From positions 43,944-107,943 of the forward strand of contig CANBWY010000001.1 of assembly GCA_947373245.1 (NCBI GenBank): a stretch of DNA of 64,000 nt, in the 5' to 3' direction. Within the stretch, counting starts at the first letter, position 1, and every line of letters begins with the position of its first letter. This stretch comes from Comamonadaceae bacterium (GTDB lineage Bacteria; Pseudomonadota; Gammaproteobacteria; Burkholderiales; Burkholderiaceae_C). This document shows positions 9,083 through 18,119 of this stretch, piece after piece. The position numbers and the translations under genes are program-made. Under the pieces are notes generated by a model, which made no database searches, was not told the DNA's origin, and saw nothing but the letters and a program-made list of their open reading frames with translations.

Positions 9083-9996
9083 AAGCCCACAGCGTTTTAG
9101 ACACCATCGGCCACACGCCTCACATCCGCATCAACCGCCTGTTTGGCAACACACATCAGGTGTGGGTCAAGTCTGAGCGCGCCAACCCCGGTGGCTCTAT
9201 CAAAGACCGCATCGCGTTGGCGATGGTGGAAGACGCTGAGAAGTCTGGTGCTTTGAAGCCAGGCGGCACCATCATCGAGCCGACATCGGGCAACACAGGC
9301 GTGGGCTTGGCCATGGTGGCCGCCGTCAAAGGCTACAAGCTGGTCCTGGTCATGCCCGACAGCATGAGCATCGAGCGCCGCCGCTTGATGCTGGCCTATG
9401 GCGCCTCGTTTGATTTGACGCCACGCGAAAAAGGCATGAAGGGCGCCATCGCCCGCGCCGAAGAACTGGCCGCACAAACACCCGGCGCGTGGATTCCACA
9501 ACAGTTTGAAAACCCAGCCAATATCGACATTCACGCACGCACCACGGCGCAAGAAATCATCGCTGACTTCCCCGAAGGCGTGGACGTGCTCATCACGGGC
9601 GTGGGCACGGGCGGCCATTTAACGGGCACAGCCAAAGTGCTCAAAGCCAAGTGGCCTAAGCTCAAGGTGTACGCCGTCGAGCCTTCGGCCTCACCCGTCA
9701 TCTCTGGCGGCGCACCGGCACCCCACCCCATCCAAGGCATTGGCGCTGGTTTTATTCCTAAGAACTTAGACACCACGTTGCTAGACGGCGTGATTCAAGT
9801 CGAAGCCGACGCGGCCCGCGAAATGGGTCGTCGCAGTGCTGCCGAAGAAGGTTTGTTGGTGGGCATTTCGTCGGGCGCCACGCTGGCCGCGATTGCACAA
9901 AAGTTGCCAGAGATTGCAGCGGGCGCTACGGTGCTGGGCTTTAACTACGACACGGGCGAGCGTTACTTATCTGTGGATGGCTACTTACCTGTTTAA
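9079..9996 (+). CDS. cysK: Cysteine synthase (O-acetylserine sulfhydrylase)
   Basis: 305 residues. A PLP enzyme that makes cysteine from O-acetylserine and sulfide in the cytoplasm. Visible motifs: NPGGSIKDR with the PLP lysine near residue 42, the substrate loop [16 protein letters not shown], the phosphate-binding [10 protein letters not shown] loop near 175, and [10 protein letters not shown] with the serine that contacts the pyridine nitrogen. Length and motifs fit CysK better than CysM, but the A/B distinction is not certain from sequence. It follows the FAD-dehydrogenase gene with a 4-bp ATGA overlap. Confidence 0.92.
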   Translation: MKAHSVLDTIGHTPHIRINRLFGNTHQVWVKSERANPGGSIKDRIALAMVEDAEKSGALKPGGTIIEPTSGNTGVGLAMVAAVKGYKLVLVMPDSMSIERRRLMLAYGASFDLTPREKGMKGAIARAEELAAQTPGAWIPQQFENPANIDIHARTTAQEIIADFPEGVDVLITGVGTGGHLTGTAKVLKAKWPKLKVYAVEPSASPVISGGAPAPHPIQGIGAGFIPKNLDTTLLDGVIQVEADAAREMGRRSAAEEGLLVGISSGATLAAIAQKLPEIAAGATVLGFNYDTGERYLSVDGYLPV

Positions 9997-10012
9997 GCGA
10001 AAGGCGTCTGGC

Positions 10013-10459
10013 ATGTCCAACCGCACCATTCATCTTCACCGCGTCCTCAAAACCTCACCCGAAAAAGTCTATCGCGCTTTTCTGGAAGGCAGCGCTTTGG
10101 CCAAGTGGTTGCCGCCCTATGGCTTCACGTGTACCGTGCATCACCTCGAGCCACAAGTGGGTGGCACCTTCCGCATGTCGTTTCACAATTTCGGCAGCGG
10201 CAACGGCCATTCGTTTGGTGGCGAGTACCTTGAACTCGTGCCCAACCAACGCATCCGCTACACCGACAAGTTTGAAGACCCCAACTTGCCCGGCGTGCTG
10301 GAGGTGACGGTGTCACTCACACCCGTAATCTGCGGTACGGAGGTCAACATCAGCCAAGCCGGCATTCCCGATGCCATTCCGCTGGAGATGTGCTACTTGG
10401 GCTGGCAAGAATCATTGGAACAATTGGCCAAACTGGTTGAGCCAGATATTCCGGGCTAA
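10013..10459 (+). CDS. SRPBCC / AHSA1-domain protein
   Basis: 148 residues from the ATG at 10013 (MSNRTIHLHRVLKTSPEKVY), 17 bases after cysK; the ORF-track start at 9836 lies inside cysK and is rejected. The pattern of a START-like ligand-binding fold is clear: RAFLEGSALAKWLPPYGF, VGGTFRMSFHNF, FGGEYLELVPNQRIRYTDKFED and the C-terminal helix LGWQESLEQLAKLVEP. Such proteins bind hydrophobic ligands or act on Hsp90-like partners; no specific role can be given. A hairpin terminator ends this transcript. Confidence 0.82.
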   Translation: MSNRTIHLHRVLKTSPEKVYRAFLEGSALAKWLPPYGFTCTVHHLEPQVGGTFRMSFHNFGSGNGHSFGGEYLELVPNQRIRYTDKFEDPNLPGVLEVTVSLTPVICGTEVNISQAGIPDAIPLEMCYLGWQESLEQLAKLVEPDIPG

Positions 10460-10482
10460 CAGGTCAGAAGTTCAAAGTTTTG

Positions 10483-10509
10483 CAGCGCCCCTCAGAGGCG
10501 CTGTTTTTT
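10483..10509 (+). terminator. Rho-independent terminator
   Basis: CAGCGCC-cctcaga-GGCGCTG followed by TTTTTT. It lies between convergent genes and its T-run overlaps the last codons of the J-domain gene on the opposite strand. Confidence 0.85.
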
Positions 10510-11599
10510 ATCGGTACAGCAACCGATCCAAATCCGTCAACTCTGCCCGCGCCTCTTTGGCCAATTGGGCTTGTTCTTTGAGCCAGCGCTTGAGCTCCGC
10601 TTCGTTTTGAATGCGACGCAAGTCGCGCTCTAGCGCGTCGACCTCATGCGCTTTGTTGCGCAGCTGGATAGCCAGCGCACGGGCCAAGCTCTCGGCGCTG
10701 ATGTGGTCTAGCTCGCTCACGCCGAGGTAGTGGCGAATTTCAAACTGGGCTTGCGCTTCGTCCTCTTGCAGCGCGTCGACTTGCTCTTTGAGCAGCAAGC
10801 ACATGGCATTGAGTTTGTCGTCAGCAATGCGGCTCAAAGCAGCGCTGTCGATTTGGGCCAACTGCAATTGCAGCTTGAGCAACTCCGACAAGTTTTTGCG
10901 GTCATACGCGGCGTTGACTTCGCTCATCAACGCGGTCTTGCGCACGCGCTCAGCCTCGTCGGGTTCGCGGTCAGGGTGCAGGGCGCTAGCGAGCTGGCGA
11001 TACACCGTGCGCAGCGCAGTGTTGGCATCCATGGTTTGCTGCGCGTCTTTGAGCTGACGCGCCGCTGGCTTTTTCTTAGCCTTCTTGGCTTGGCGTTTGT
11101 CTTCGAGGCGCTGTTGCTGTTCGCGGTATTGGCGCAGGCCCGCTTCAAACACGGCTTTTGCGTGCTCAGCACCGGCGCGGGCTTCTTCGGCCAAGGCTTG
11201 TGCGTCTTCTTCGCTATGGTGCTGGTTGAACACCGCTTGCACTTGCGCGTCGTTCTTGTGCTCAAGCGCTTCGCAAAGGCCAAGGATGATTTGCATCGCG
11301 CTGCGTCGGTGCGTGGCGGTGAGCTCGGCTTGGTGCAAACGAGCATCCAAAAACAGCAACAAACTTTTGCGCGCTGCGTCTTCTTGGCGCTGCAAAGCAG
11401 ACATCGCCGTCAGGTGGCTGCTGCGGTGCTGCGTGGACAAAGCCTCTAGCGTGGCGATGGACTCTGACAGCTGCGACACACGCGCCAACAAGGTGTTGAA
11501 ACGTTTTTGTGCAGGCGTGAGTTCAGCGGTAGGCTGAATGGCGACGGTGGCCACGGCTTGCGCACGGGCGACCGTCCAAGGGGATTGCGGCGCGTTCAA
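10508..11599 (-). CDS. J-domain (DnaJ-like) protein with long coiled coil
   Basis: 363 residues. The middle contains TVYRQLASALHPDREPDEAERVRKTALMSEVNAAY (about 220-255), a J-domain helix II/III core with the HPD tripeptide that stimulates Hsp70 ATPase. It sits inside an otherwise highly charged, Ala/Gln/Glu-rich helical protein with predicted coiled coils on both sides (QYREQQQRLEDKRQAKKAKKK; LERDLRRIQNEAELKRWLKEQ). It is therefore a J-protein of unusual build rather than DnaJ or CbpA. Proteins of this type in Burkholderiales are annotated as molecular chaperone DnaJ but clients are unknown. It follows htpX by only 3 bp on the same strand, which suggests a shared role in protein quality control. 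Confidence 0.78.
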   Translation of the reverse strand: MNAPQSPWTVARAQAVATVAIQPTAELTPAQKRFNTLLARVSQLSESIATLEALSTQHRSSHLTAMSALQRQEDAARKSLLLFLDARLHQAELTATHRRSAMQIILGLCEALEHKNDAQVQAVFNQHHSEEDAQALAEEARAGAEHAKAVFEAGLRQYREQQQRLEDKRQAKKAKKKPAARQLKDAQQTMDANTALRTVYRQLASALHPDREPDEAERVRKTALMSEVNAAYDRKNLSELLKLQLQLAQIDSAALSRIADDKLNAMCLLLKEQVDALQEDEAQAQFEIRHYLGVSELDHISAESLARALAIQLRNKAHEVDALERDLRRIQNEAELKRWLKEQAQLAKEARAELTDLDRLLYR

Positions 11600-11602
11600 G
11601 GC

Positions 11603-12475
11603 CTACTGCGCCGCTTGCAACGCAGCAATGCGTTCTTCCAACGGTGGGTGCGAGGCAAACAACTTACCCAAACCGCCGGTGATGCCCATGGCCGCCACAC
11701 TGGGTGGCAAGTCGCCAGCTTGCATGCTGTTTAAGCGGGCCAAGGCGTTGATCATGGGTTGTTTGTTGCCCAAGAGCTGTGCAGAGCCTTTGTCTGCACG
11801 GAACTCGCGCTGGCGGCTGAACCACGCCACGATCATGCTGGCCACAAAACCGAGCACGATATCCAGCACAAAGCTGGTGATGTAGTAGCCCATGCCAGGG
11901 CCTGTGGATTCGTCGTCTTTGCTACGCAACATGTTGTCGACAAAGTAGCCAATGACGCGACTCAAGAACACCACAAAGGTGTTGAGCACGCCTTGAATGA
12001 GTGTGAGCGTGACCATGTCGCCGTTCGCCACGTGAGCCATCTCGTGGCCCAACACGGCTTCGATTTCTTCGCGGGTCATGCCTTGCAGCAAGCCGGTGGA
12101 CACCGCGACCAAGGCTGAATTTTTAAACGCCCCTGTGGCAAAGGCGTTGGGCTCGCCTTCGTAAATCGCCACTTCGGGCATGGTGATGCCTGCGCGTTCA
12201 GACAGGCGCTGCACCACACTGACCAGCCATGCTTCATCTGGGTTGCTGGGCTGGTTGATGACGTGTGCGCCGGTGCTCCATTTGGCCATAGGCTTGCTCA
12301 TCAAGAGCGAAATGATGGCGCCGCCAAAACCCATGATGAGCGAGAAGCCCAAAAGGCTAGACAAGCTCAAGCCGTTGGCCGTGAGGTAGCGATTGACGCC
12401 CAGCAAACTGGCGACGACCCCCAGCACCACCATGACGGCGAGGTTGGTGAGAACGAACAGAAGAATGCGTTTCAT
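11603..12475 (-). CDS. htpX: Membrane zinc metalloprotease HtpX
   Basis: 290 residues from the ATG at 12475, which has an AAGGA ribosome-binding site; the extra 15 residues in the ORF track are rejected. Four hydrophobic segments ([74 protein letters not shown]) and the zinc motif [13 protein letters not shown] (HExxH) around residue 140 identify HtpX, the M48B inner-membrane protease that degrades misfolded membrane proteins. The downstream glutamate ligand is in FRADKGSA. Forms an operon with the J-domain gene. Confidence 0.96.
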   Translation of the reverse strand: MKRILLFVLTNLAVMVVLGVVASLLGVNRYLTANGLSLSSLLGFSLIMGFGGAIISLLMSKPMAKWSTGAHVINQPSNPDEAWLVSVVQRLSERAGITMPEVAIYEGEPNAFATGAFKNSALVAVSTGLLQGMTREEIEAVLGHEMAHVANGDMVTLTLIQGVLNTFVVFLSRVIGYFVDNMLRSKDDESTGPGMGYYITSFVLDIVLGFVASMIVAWFSRQREFRADKGSAQLLGNKQPMINALARLNSMQAGDLPPSVAAMGITGGLGKLFASHPPLEERIAALQAAQ

Positions 12476-12575
12476 GATTTCCTTTTCAGCGGTGAATACA
12501 AAGGACCGCAAGTTTGGCATGGTAGAGGTGAATTCTTGGCATTCAATCCAAGGACCTCAAAAAGCCACATGAAAA

Positions 12576-13457
12576 CTAGGCCACTTCGCGCTTGGCGCGA
12601 AACACCTGTGTGTCTTCGTAAAACGCCCGCTCGGCGTTCGCGGGCCACCAGCCGGGCACGCCCAACACGGGCAAGGGTTCGTAGGGCTTGGTGGCCAGCT
12701 TAGCGGGTTGCAAGTCTTGCACCAGCCAGGCATCCAACGCAGCTTCATCGTGCGGGTTCACATCATTCGCCAGGCGATACACATGGCCCGTGATGGACTT
12801 GTAAGGCGTGACGAGTTTTTCAAGCAAGGCATGGCCAAACAACACAAGGTGCACGTGCTGCCATCGCGCGCGCAAGTCGACAAAGAGTGTGAGCCAATCA
12901 CGTGCTTGCAATGCGGCCCACACGTCATCAGGCGCATGCATGAGGACGACGTTTTCATCAAACAAGGTGAGTGCGTCGCGCACGGGGCCGCGAGTGGCGC
13001 GAATGCCTTGGGATTCAATTTCCGCGGCTTGCAATTGGTTCAAGCGATGTTTGGCGCGTGGGAAGCGGTGCCAGCACAGGCCGTTGAAGAAGTCGTGCAG
13101 ACCGTCTCTTGTGGGGACTTGGGCCGTTTTAAAAATGAAGTCTTCGTAGGCTTGGTTCTCGGGCAATGCGGCCTGGGGAACGAACTTCACCTCTTTGACA
13201 ACGCCAAGCGCGAGGGGCGCACTGTTCGTGCTCATACTCGCTTCGCTCGCCAAATCGCCCGAGCCAGTGCCCCTCTCTCGCTTGGCTGCGTGCGTTATTT
13301 TATTGAGCGCTTGGGCCACATTGTGCTGTTGCAAGGCTTGCATTGCGATCGGTTCGCCTAAGTCGCGCCACGGGGTGAACCACGGCTGCGACCAATCAAT
13401 GTCGGCCAACACGGCCCCTGCAAAGCCCTCAGTTTGCAAGCTTAAACCACGCGCCAA
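12576..13457 (-). CDS. DUF3025 domain-containing protein with an in-frame palindromic insert
   Basis: 293 residues. DUF3025 features are [16 protein letters not shown] near the N-terminus, [40 protein letters not shown] in the middle and a C-terminal [23 protein letters not shown]. The function is unknown. The start is uncertain: the TTG at 13457 overlaps the end of pyrC by 16 bp, and a GTG at 13412 is the next option. Residues about 58-85 ([20 protein letters not shown] and onward) are low-complexity and unlike the family; they are encoded exactly by an 84-bp inverted-repeat element described separately. Coupled to pyrC by overlap. Confidence 0.8.
   Translation of the reverse strand: MARGLSLQTEGFAGAVLADIDWSQPWFTPWRDLGEPIAMQALQQHNVAQALNKITHAAKRERGTGSGDLASEASMSTNSAPLALGVVKEVKFVPQAALPENQAYEDFIFKTAQVPTRDGLHDFFNGLCWHRFPRAKHRLNQLQAAEIESQGIRATRGPVRDALTLFDENVVLMHAPDDVWAALQARDWLTLFVDLRARWQHVHLVLFGHALLEKLVTPYKSITGHVYRLANDVNPHDEAALDAWLVQDLQPAKLATKPYEPLPVLGVPGWWPANAERAFYEDTQVFRAKREVA
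13203..13286. repeat. 84-bp palindromic element inserted in frame in the DUF3025 gene
   Basis: Imperfect inverted arms of 22 bp (GCCAAGCGCGAGGGGCGCACTG against CAGTGCCCCTCTCTCGCTTGGC) flank a 40-bp centre that itself contains a CGCTTCGCTCG near-palindrome. The total length is 84 bp, which is 28 codons, so the reading frame is kept. It resembles in principle the in-frame palindromic elements known from Rickettsia, though no sequence relation is claimed. Confidence 0.55.
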
Positions 13458-14485
13458 GGCAAGGCCTCGCCAGAGCGCAAAGGCTTCAACTCAGCTTCAC
13501 CAAAGGCAAAGCTCTCGGGTGGTGTCCAGCTCTCGCGACGCAACGTGAGCGTGCCGGTGTTGCGTGGCAGACCGTAGAAGTCGGCGCCGTAGAAACTGGC
13601 GAAACCTTCGAGTTTGTCGAGCGCGCCTGCGTTGTCAAACGCTTCGGCGTACATGGGCATGGCTGCGTGTGCGGTGTAGCAACCAGCGCAACCTGTGGCG
13701 TGTTCTTTCAGATGGGCGGGGTGTGGTGCGCTGTCGGTGCCTAAAAAGAATTTAGGCGAACCGCTGATAGCCGCTTTCACCAACGCTTGGCGGTGGGTCT
13801 CGCGTTTGAGCACAGGCAAACAGTAGTAATGCGGGCGAATGCCGCCCGTGAAAATGGCGTTGCGGTTGTAAAGCAAATGGTGCGCGGTGATGGTGGCGCC
13901 CGTGTACTTGTCGCTCGCAGCCACGTAGTGCGCAGCTTCGGCGGTGGTGATGTGCTCAAACACAATTTTGAGTTCGGGAAAGTCTTTGCGCAGCGGAATG
14001 AGCTGGGTATCAATGAACACGGCCTCGCGGTCAAACAAGTCAATGTCGGGGCTGGTCACTTCACCGTGCACCAACAGCAACATACCCGCCTTTTGCATGG
14101 CTTCAAGTGTTTTGTAGGTTTTACGCAGATCGGTCACGCCGGCATCGCTGTTGGTGGTGGCACCGGCTGGGTAGAGCTTGGCGGCGACCACCCCTGCGTC
14201 TTTGGCGCGGACGATTTCGTCGGCGGGCAAGTTGTCGGTGAGGTAGAGCGTCATCAAGGGCTCGAAGTGCACGCCCCCCTCGGCATTTTTGGGCACAGCG
14301 GCCAAGATGCGTTGTTTGTACGCCAGCGCCTGCGCCGCCGTAGTGACGGGCGGCCTGAGGTTGGGCATGATGATGGCGCGGCCAAATTCGGCGGCGGTGT
14401 GGGGCACCACGGTGTTCAGTGCAGCGCCGTCGCGCACGTGCAGGTGCCAGTCATCGGGTCTTGTGATGGTGATTTCTTGCGTCAT
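13442..14485 (-). CDS. pyrC: Dihydroorotase, class II
   Basis: 347 residues, the length of the homodimeric E. coli-type enzyme. It closes carbamoyl aspartate to dihydroorotate in pyrimidine synthesis. Zinc ligands are visible: [10 protein letters not shown] near residue 15, the bridging carbamylated lysine in [16 protein letters not shown] near 103, LLVHGEV near 139, FEHITTAEA near 176 and the catalytic aspartate in [10 protein letters not shown] near 250. It starts at the ATG at 14485, directly beside the hairpin-rich intergenic region. Confidence 0.96.
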   Translation of the reverse strand: MTQEITITRPDDWHLHVRDGAALNTVVPHTAAEFGRAIIMPNLRPPVTTAAQALAYKQRILAAVPKNAEGGVHFEPLMTLYLTDNLPADEIVRAKDAGVVAAKLYPAGATTNSDAGVTDLRKTYKTLEAMQKAGMLLLVHGEVTSPDIDLFDREAVFIDTQLIPLRKDFPELKIVFEHITTAEAAHYVAASDKYTGATITAHHLLYNRNAIFTGGIRPHYYCLPVLKRETHRQALVKAAISGSPKFFLGTDSAPHPAHLKEHATGCAGCYTAHAAMPMYAEAFDNAGALDKLEGFASFYGADFYGLPRNTGTLTLRRESWTPPESFAFGEAELKPLRSGEALPWRVV

Positions 14486-14528
14486 GCTGTTGATTGTCTT
14501 CGGTTTTTTTGCTGAGCTCGCTGCGGGC

Positions 14529-14590
14529 GGAGGCAGTGGGCAGGTTCCTCATGCTGGGGTACCAGAAATCGTCACCTGCCCACTGCCTCC
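14529..14590. repeat. Long hairpin A with constant loop
   Basis: A perfect 17-bp stem, GGAGGCAGTGGGCAGGT against ACCTGCCCACTGCCTCC, encloses a 28-nt loop. The loop carries the core ATGCTGGGGTACCAGAAATC plus G (14551-14571). It lies 44-105 bp upstream of pyrC. No T-run follows on either strand, so it is not a standard terminator. Confidence 0.8.
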
Positions 14591-14699
14591 ACCCACAGAC
14601 TGCGGCTGACAGAAGTTAGATTGGGACATTGGTATGCCAACAAGGCATCTGCAAAGAGAGTGACTGTTAGCCTGCAGCTAGCGCTAGTCATCGCATATG

Positions 14700-14717
14700 T
14701 GAACTAAAAATAGTTCA
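14700..14717. repeat. Short palindrome between the two long hairpins
   Basis: TGAACTA-aaaa-TAGTTCA, a perfect 7-bp inverted repeat with a 4-base centre. It could be an operator or part of the element between the hairpins; no other support. Confidence 0.35.
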
Positions 14718-14731
14718 ACCTGAAACAGTTG

Positions 14732-14801
14732 CGCAGCTTGGGTGCGGCGGCTGGCGATTTCTGGTACCCCAGCATGCGTCAGCCGCCGTACCCAAGCTGC
14801 G
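14732..14801. repeat. Long hairpin B with the same loop in inverse orientation
   Basis: A 22-bp stem (CGCAGCTTGGGTGCGGCGGC TG against CAGCCGCCGTACCCAAGCTG CG, one G-T pair) encloses a 26-nt loop. The loop holds the exact reverse complement (14755-14775) of the 21-bp core of hairpin A. The stem shares no sequence with stem A. It ends 28 bases after the gltL stop codon and is not followed by a T-run. The rest of the gene-free stretch 14486-14828 shows no other gene or RNA I can identify. Confidence 0.8.
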
Positions 14802-14828
14802 TAGCCCCATCCGGCGAGAAAACAAAAA

Positions 14829-15566
14829 TCAATGCGCCAAGATTTTGTTCAAGAACTCTTTGGTGCGCGGTTGACGGTTTTCGGGGTGGTTGAAGAACTC
14901 GTCTTTTGAGCAATCTTCCAACACCTTGCCGCCCACATCCATGAAGATCACGCGGCTACCGACTTTGCGGGCAAAGCCCATTTCGTGCGTGACGCACATC
15001 ATGGTCATGCCCTCGTTGGCCAAATCCACCATCACGTCCAGCACCTCGCCTACCATCTCGGGGTCGAGTGCCGAAGTGGGCTCGTCAAACAACATCACGA
15101 TGGGGTCCATGCTCAAGGCACGGGCGATCGCGACGCGTTGTTGTTGGCCGCCTGAGAGCTGGCCTGGGAACTTGTCTTTGTGCGCCATCAGGCCCACACG
15201 CTCTAGGTATTTCAAACCATGGGCGTGCGCTTCTTCTTCGCTGCGGCCCAACACTTTTTGCTGCGCGAGGGTTAGGTTTTCGGTCACCGACAAATGCGGA
15301 AACAACTCGAAGTGTTGAAACACCATGCCCACTCGGCTGCGTAGTTTGGGCAAGTCGGTATCTTTGCCGTGCACCGCAATGCCATCTACAAAAATCTCAC
15401 CTTGCTGAAAAGGCTCCAAGGCGTTGATGGTTTTGATGAGCGTGGATTTGCCTGAGCCAGAGGGACCGCAGACCACCACCACTTCGCCTTTTTCAATCTT
15501 AGTGGAACAGTTGTTCAGCACCTGCACGGGGCCGTACCACTTAGAAACATTTTTTAATTCGATCAC
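14829..15566 (-). CDS. gltL: Glutamate/aspartate ABC transporter ATP-binding protein
   Basis: 245 residues from the GTG at 15566 ([12 protein letters not shown]), preceded by GGAG; the 26 extra residues in the ORF track are rejected as they overlap gltK. Walker [17 protein letters not shown] near residue 36, the polar amino-acid family Q-loop [13 protein letters not shown], signature [15 protein letters not shown], Walker [19 protein letters not shown] and the switch histidine in CVTHEMGFA are all present. It energises uptake of acidic amino acids by the membrane pair GltJK. Last gene of the gltIJKL operon. Confidence 0.93.
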   Translation of the reverse strand: MIELKNVSKWYGPVQVLNNCSTKIEKGEVVVVCGPSGSGKSTLIKTINALEPFQQGEIFVDGIAVHGKDTDLPKLRSRVGMVFQHFELFPHLSVTENLTLAQQKVLGRSEEEAHAHGLKYLERVGLMAHKDKFPGQLSGGQQQRVAIARALSMDPIVMLFDEPTSALDPEMVGEVLDVMVDLANEGMTMMCVTHEMGFARKVGSRVIFMDVGGKVLEDCSKDEFFNHPENRQPRTKEFLNKILAH

Positions 15567-15583
15567 AGCAAACTCCAACGCAT

Positions 15584-16252
15584 TCAGCGAATGATGGCGA
15601 TACGCGCTTGCAGGCGACGCACGGTGGCCGAGAGGCCGAAACAAATCACAAAATAAGCCAAGGCCGCCAAGATGTACACCTCTTCTACGCGACCATAAAT
15701 CTTGCCTGCGGTCACGAACCCCTTGAGCAAGTCATACGCACCAATGGCGTAGACCAACGAGGTGTCTTGAAACAAGATGATGGTTTGCGTCAGCAGCACG
15801 GGGATCATGTTGCGAAAAGCTTGTGGCAACACGATGAGGCGCATGTTCTGCCCATACGTCATGCCCAAGGCTTGACCGGCCATGACTTGGCCACGCGGAA
15901 TGGACTGAATGCCCGCACGCATGATCTCGCTGAAGTACGCCGCCTCAAAAGCCACAAAGGTGATGGTGGCCGACAGCTCCGCACCGATAGAGCGGCCAAT
16001 CAAAAACGGGATCAGCAAGAAGAACCACAAAATCACCATCACCAAAGGAATGGAGCGCATGCCGTTCACATAGATGACGGCAGGCAGTTCTAAAACTTTT
16101 TTACCCGACAAGCGCATGAGCGCTAGCAAGGTGCCAAACACAATGCCGCCCACCGTGGCAACGACGGTCAACTGCACGCTGAACAACATGCCCTTCAACA
16201 CAAACTTGCTGAAGATGTCCCAGTCGACAAAAGAGAAATCAAGTGCGCCCAT
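15584..16252 (-). CDS. gltK: Glutamate/aspartate ABC transporter permease GltK
   Basis: 222 residues from the ATG at 16252 ([21 protein letters not shown]), 2 bp after gltJ; a TTG at 16258 overlapping gltJ is the alternative. It has the HisM-type polar amino-acid permease pattern: [13 protein letters not shown]-like first helix, [15 protein letters not shown]-type EAA loop ([30 protein letters not shown]) that docks on the ATPase, and [26 protein letters not shown]. Inner-membrane channel subunit with GltJ. Confidence 0.92.
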   Translation of the reverse strand: MGALDFSFVDWDIFSKFVLKGMLFSVQLTVVATVGGIVFGTLLALMRLSGKKVLELPAVIYVNGMRSIPLVMVILWFFLLIPFLIGRSIGAELSATITFVAFEAAYFSEIMRAGIQSIPRGQVMAGQALGMTYGQNMRLIVLPQAFRNMIPVLLTQTIILFQDTSLVYAIGAYDLLKGFVTAGKIYGRVEEVYILAALAYFVICFGLSATVRRLQARIAIIR

Positions 16253-16254
16253 GC

Positions 16255-16989
16255 TCAATGCCCCCCGCCCACATTGCCGGCCACCACGAGGCCAGGAATT
16301 TGCATGCGACGCTCGACCAAGGCCATGGCTCGGTTCACCGCAAACGCCGAGAGGGTGTACAGCGCCGTCACGGCCAGATACACCTCAACCCCACGTGAGG
16401 TTTCTTCTTGCACTTGCATGGCGTACATGGTGAGTTCGGCAATTGACACGGCAAACGCCACCGACGAGTTTTTGAGCAAGTTCATCGACTCGCTGGTGAG
16501 TGGCGGCCAGATGGTGCGAAACGCAATGGGCAGCAACACATAGCGGTAGGTCTGCCAAGTGGTAAAGCCCATGGCCATGGCCGCATAGCGCTGGCCGCGT
16601 GGCATGGCTTGAATACCGGCGCGCAGCATCTCGGCCACACGCGAGGACGTGAAGAAGCCTAGGCCCAACACCACCAACACAAACCCCGGCACTTGTTGCA
16701 TGGCCGGAAAAACCTTGGGCAACACGAAGTACCAGAGAAAAATTTGGACCAACACGGGGATGTTGCGAAACAGCTCCACCCACACGTTGGCGAATCTCGT
16801 TAACCAAACATTCAAACGCGTCTCTTGTGGCAAGGTGCGCAGAATGCCCATGAGGCACCCCGACACCATCGCTACCACCCAAGCACTGCCCGCGACAGAC
16901 AGCGTCCAGCCCCAAGCTTCAAACATCCACTCGAGGTAGGTTCGTCCCCCGCCATCGTCTTGAAGAAAAACCTGCCAATCGAGTGCCAT
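16255..16989 (-). CDS. gltJ: Glutamate/aspartate ABC transporter permease GltJ
   Basis: 244 residues beginning MALDWQVFLQDDGGGRTYLEW. The VELFRNIPVLVQIFLWYFVLP segment is characteristic of GltJ. The EAA loop SSRVAEMLRAGIQAMPRGQ and LPIAFRTIWPPLTSESMNLLKNSSVAF complete the permease pattern. Partner of GltK in the inner membrane. Lies 19 bp downstream of gltI. Confidence 0.92.
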   Translation of the reverse strand: MALDWQVFLQDDGGGRTYLEWMFEAWGWTLSVAGSAWVVAMVSGCLMGILRTLPQETRLNVWLTRFANVWVELFRNIPVLVQIFLWYFVLPKVFPAMQQVPGFVLVVLGLGFFTSSRVAEMLRAGIQAMPRGQRYAAMAMGFTTWQTYRYVLLPIAFRTIWPPLTSESMNLLKNSSVAFAVSIAELTMYAMQVQEETSRGVEVYLAVTALYTLSAFAVNRAMALVERRMQIPGLVVAGNVGGGH

Positions 16990-17008
16990 GTGTGTTGTCT
17001 TTTAAAAA

Positions 17009-17908
17009 TTACTTCTTGGCGTAGGCTTCGACAGGCTTGTCGTTCAAGTTCTTCCAAGCGTCCTTGTTGGCATCGCTGGCGGGCATGCCCAACTTGATGT
17101 TCTTTGGAGGAATGGCTTGTGTGAACCACTTGTCATACAACTTGGCGAGTTCGCCCGATTTGGCCATGGCCGCGATGGTGTCGTCCGCCAACTTCTTGAA
17201 AGCAGGATCGTCTTTGCGGAACATGATGGCAATGGGCTCGACGTTCAACACTTCGCCCACGATTTTGAAATCGGCTGGGGCTTTGGAGTTGGCAATGTTG
17301 CCAGCCAAGATTTGACCGTCCATCACAAACGCGTCAGCGCGGCCTGATTCGAGCAACAAGAAGCTGTCTGCATGGTCTTTGCCGAACACTTCTTTGAAGT
17401 CCACACCCGTCGCGCGTTCGTTCTTGCGCAACAGTTGCACAGAGGTAGTGCCTGTCGTGGTCGCCACATTCTTGCCATTCAACTGGGCGATCGACGTGAT
17501 GCCCGAGTTGGCACGCACCGCGATACGCACTTCTTCCACGTAGGTGGTGTTGGCGAAAGCGACTTGCTTTTGGCGGGCTTCGTTGTTGGTGGTAGAGCCG
17601 CACTCGATGTCGACCGTGCCGTTCTCAACCAAAGGAATGCGGTTTTGCGAAGTCACAGGCGTGTACTTCACTTCCAGTTTTTTGCCCACTGCTTTTTCAA
17701 GGTTGGCGATGATGTGCTGGCAAATCTCAACGTGGTAACCCACATACTTGCCGTCACCTAAGGTGTAAGACAAAGCGCCAGACGAGTCGCGCACACCCAT
17801 GGTGATGGCGCCAGCGGCTTTGACTTTGGCGATGGTGTCATTGGCTTGCGCGAACGCGGTGCCAGCCAACAATGTGGCCACAGCCAAGGTAACGAACTGC
17901 TTTTTCAT
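17009..17908 (-). CDS. gltI: Glutamate/aspartate periplasmic binding protein
   Basis: 299 residues. Signal peptide MKKQFVTLAVATLLAGTAFA is followed by a family 3 solute-binding domain: ITMGVRDSSGALSYTLGDGKYVGYHVEIC, VEYTPV-like VKYTPVTSQNRIPLVENGTVDIECGSTTNN, and the GRADAFVMDGQIL segment. These closely follow GltI/DEBP of enterobacteria, hence glutamate or aspartate as the likely ligand. First gene of the operon; a roughly 210-bp region separates it from the divergent tannase gene. Confidence 0.93.
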   Translation of the reverse strand: MKKQFVTLAVATLLAGTAFAQANDTIAKVKAAGAITMGVRDSSGALSYTLGDGKYVGYHVEICQHIIANLEKAVGKKLEVKYTPVTSQNRIPLVENGTVDIECGSTTNNEARQKQVAFANTTYVEEVRIAVRANSGITSIAQLNGKNVATTTGTTSVQLLRKNERATGVDFKEVFGKDHADSFLLLESGRADAFVMDGQILAGNIANSKAPADFKIVGEVLNVEPIAIMFRKDDPAFKKLADDTIAAMAKSGELAKLYDKWFTQAIPPKNIKLGMPASDANKDAWKNLNDKPVEAYAKK

Positions 17909-18119
17909 GCGGAACTCCGATTCAGGTTAAGGAAGCCAAAATTAGTATTCTAGAGAGTGTTTCGATGACGCCAATCGCCAAGAACCCTCATTACTCAAAA
18001 CGACACAGCGTGGTAAGACTATAAATTTTCACTTCAGGGAAAGCCCCTACGAATGCACCAAAACGAACATGAACAATCCGCGACGGAGCATTTTCCAAAT
18101 CAACTAGGCAAGGGTCCGT

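Noticed and set aside
14529-14801. The two long hairpins as integron attC sites or as rho-independent terminators.
   Set aside because: No RYYYAAC/GTTRRRY core ends and no integron cassette; no T-run follows either stem.
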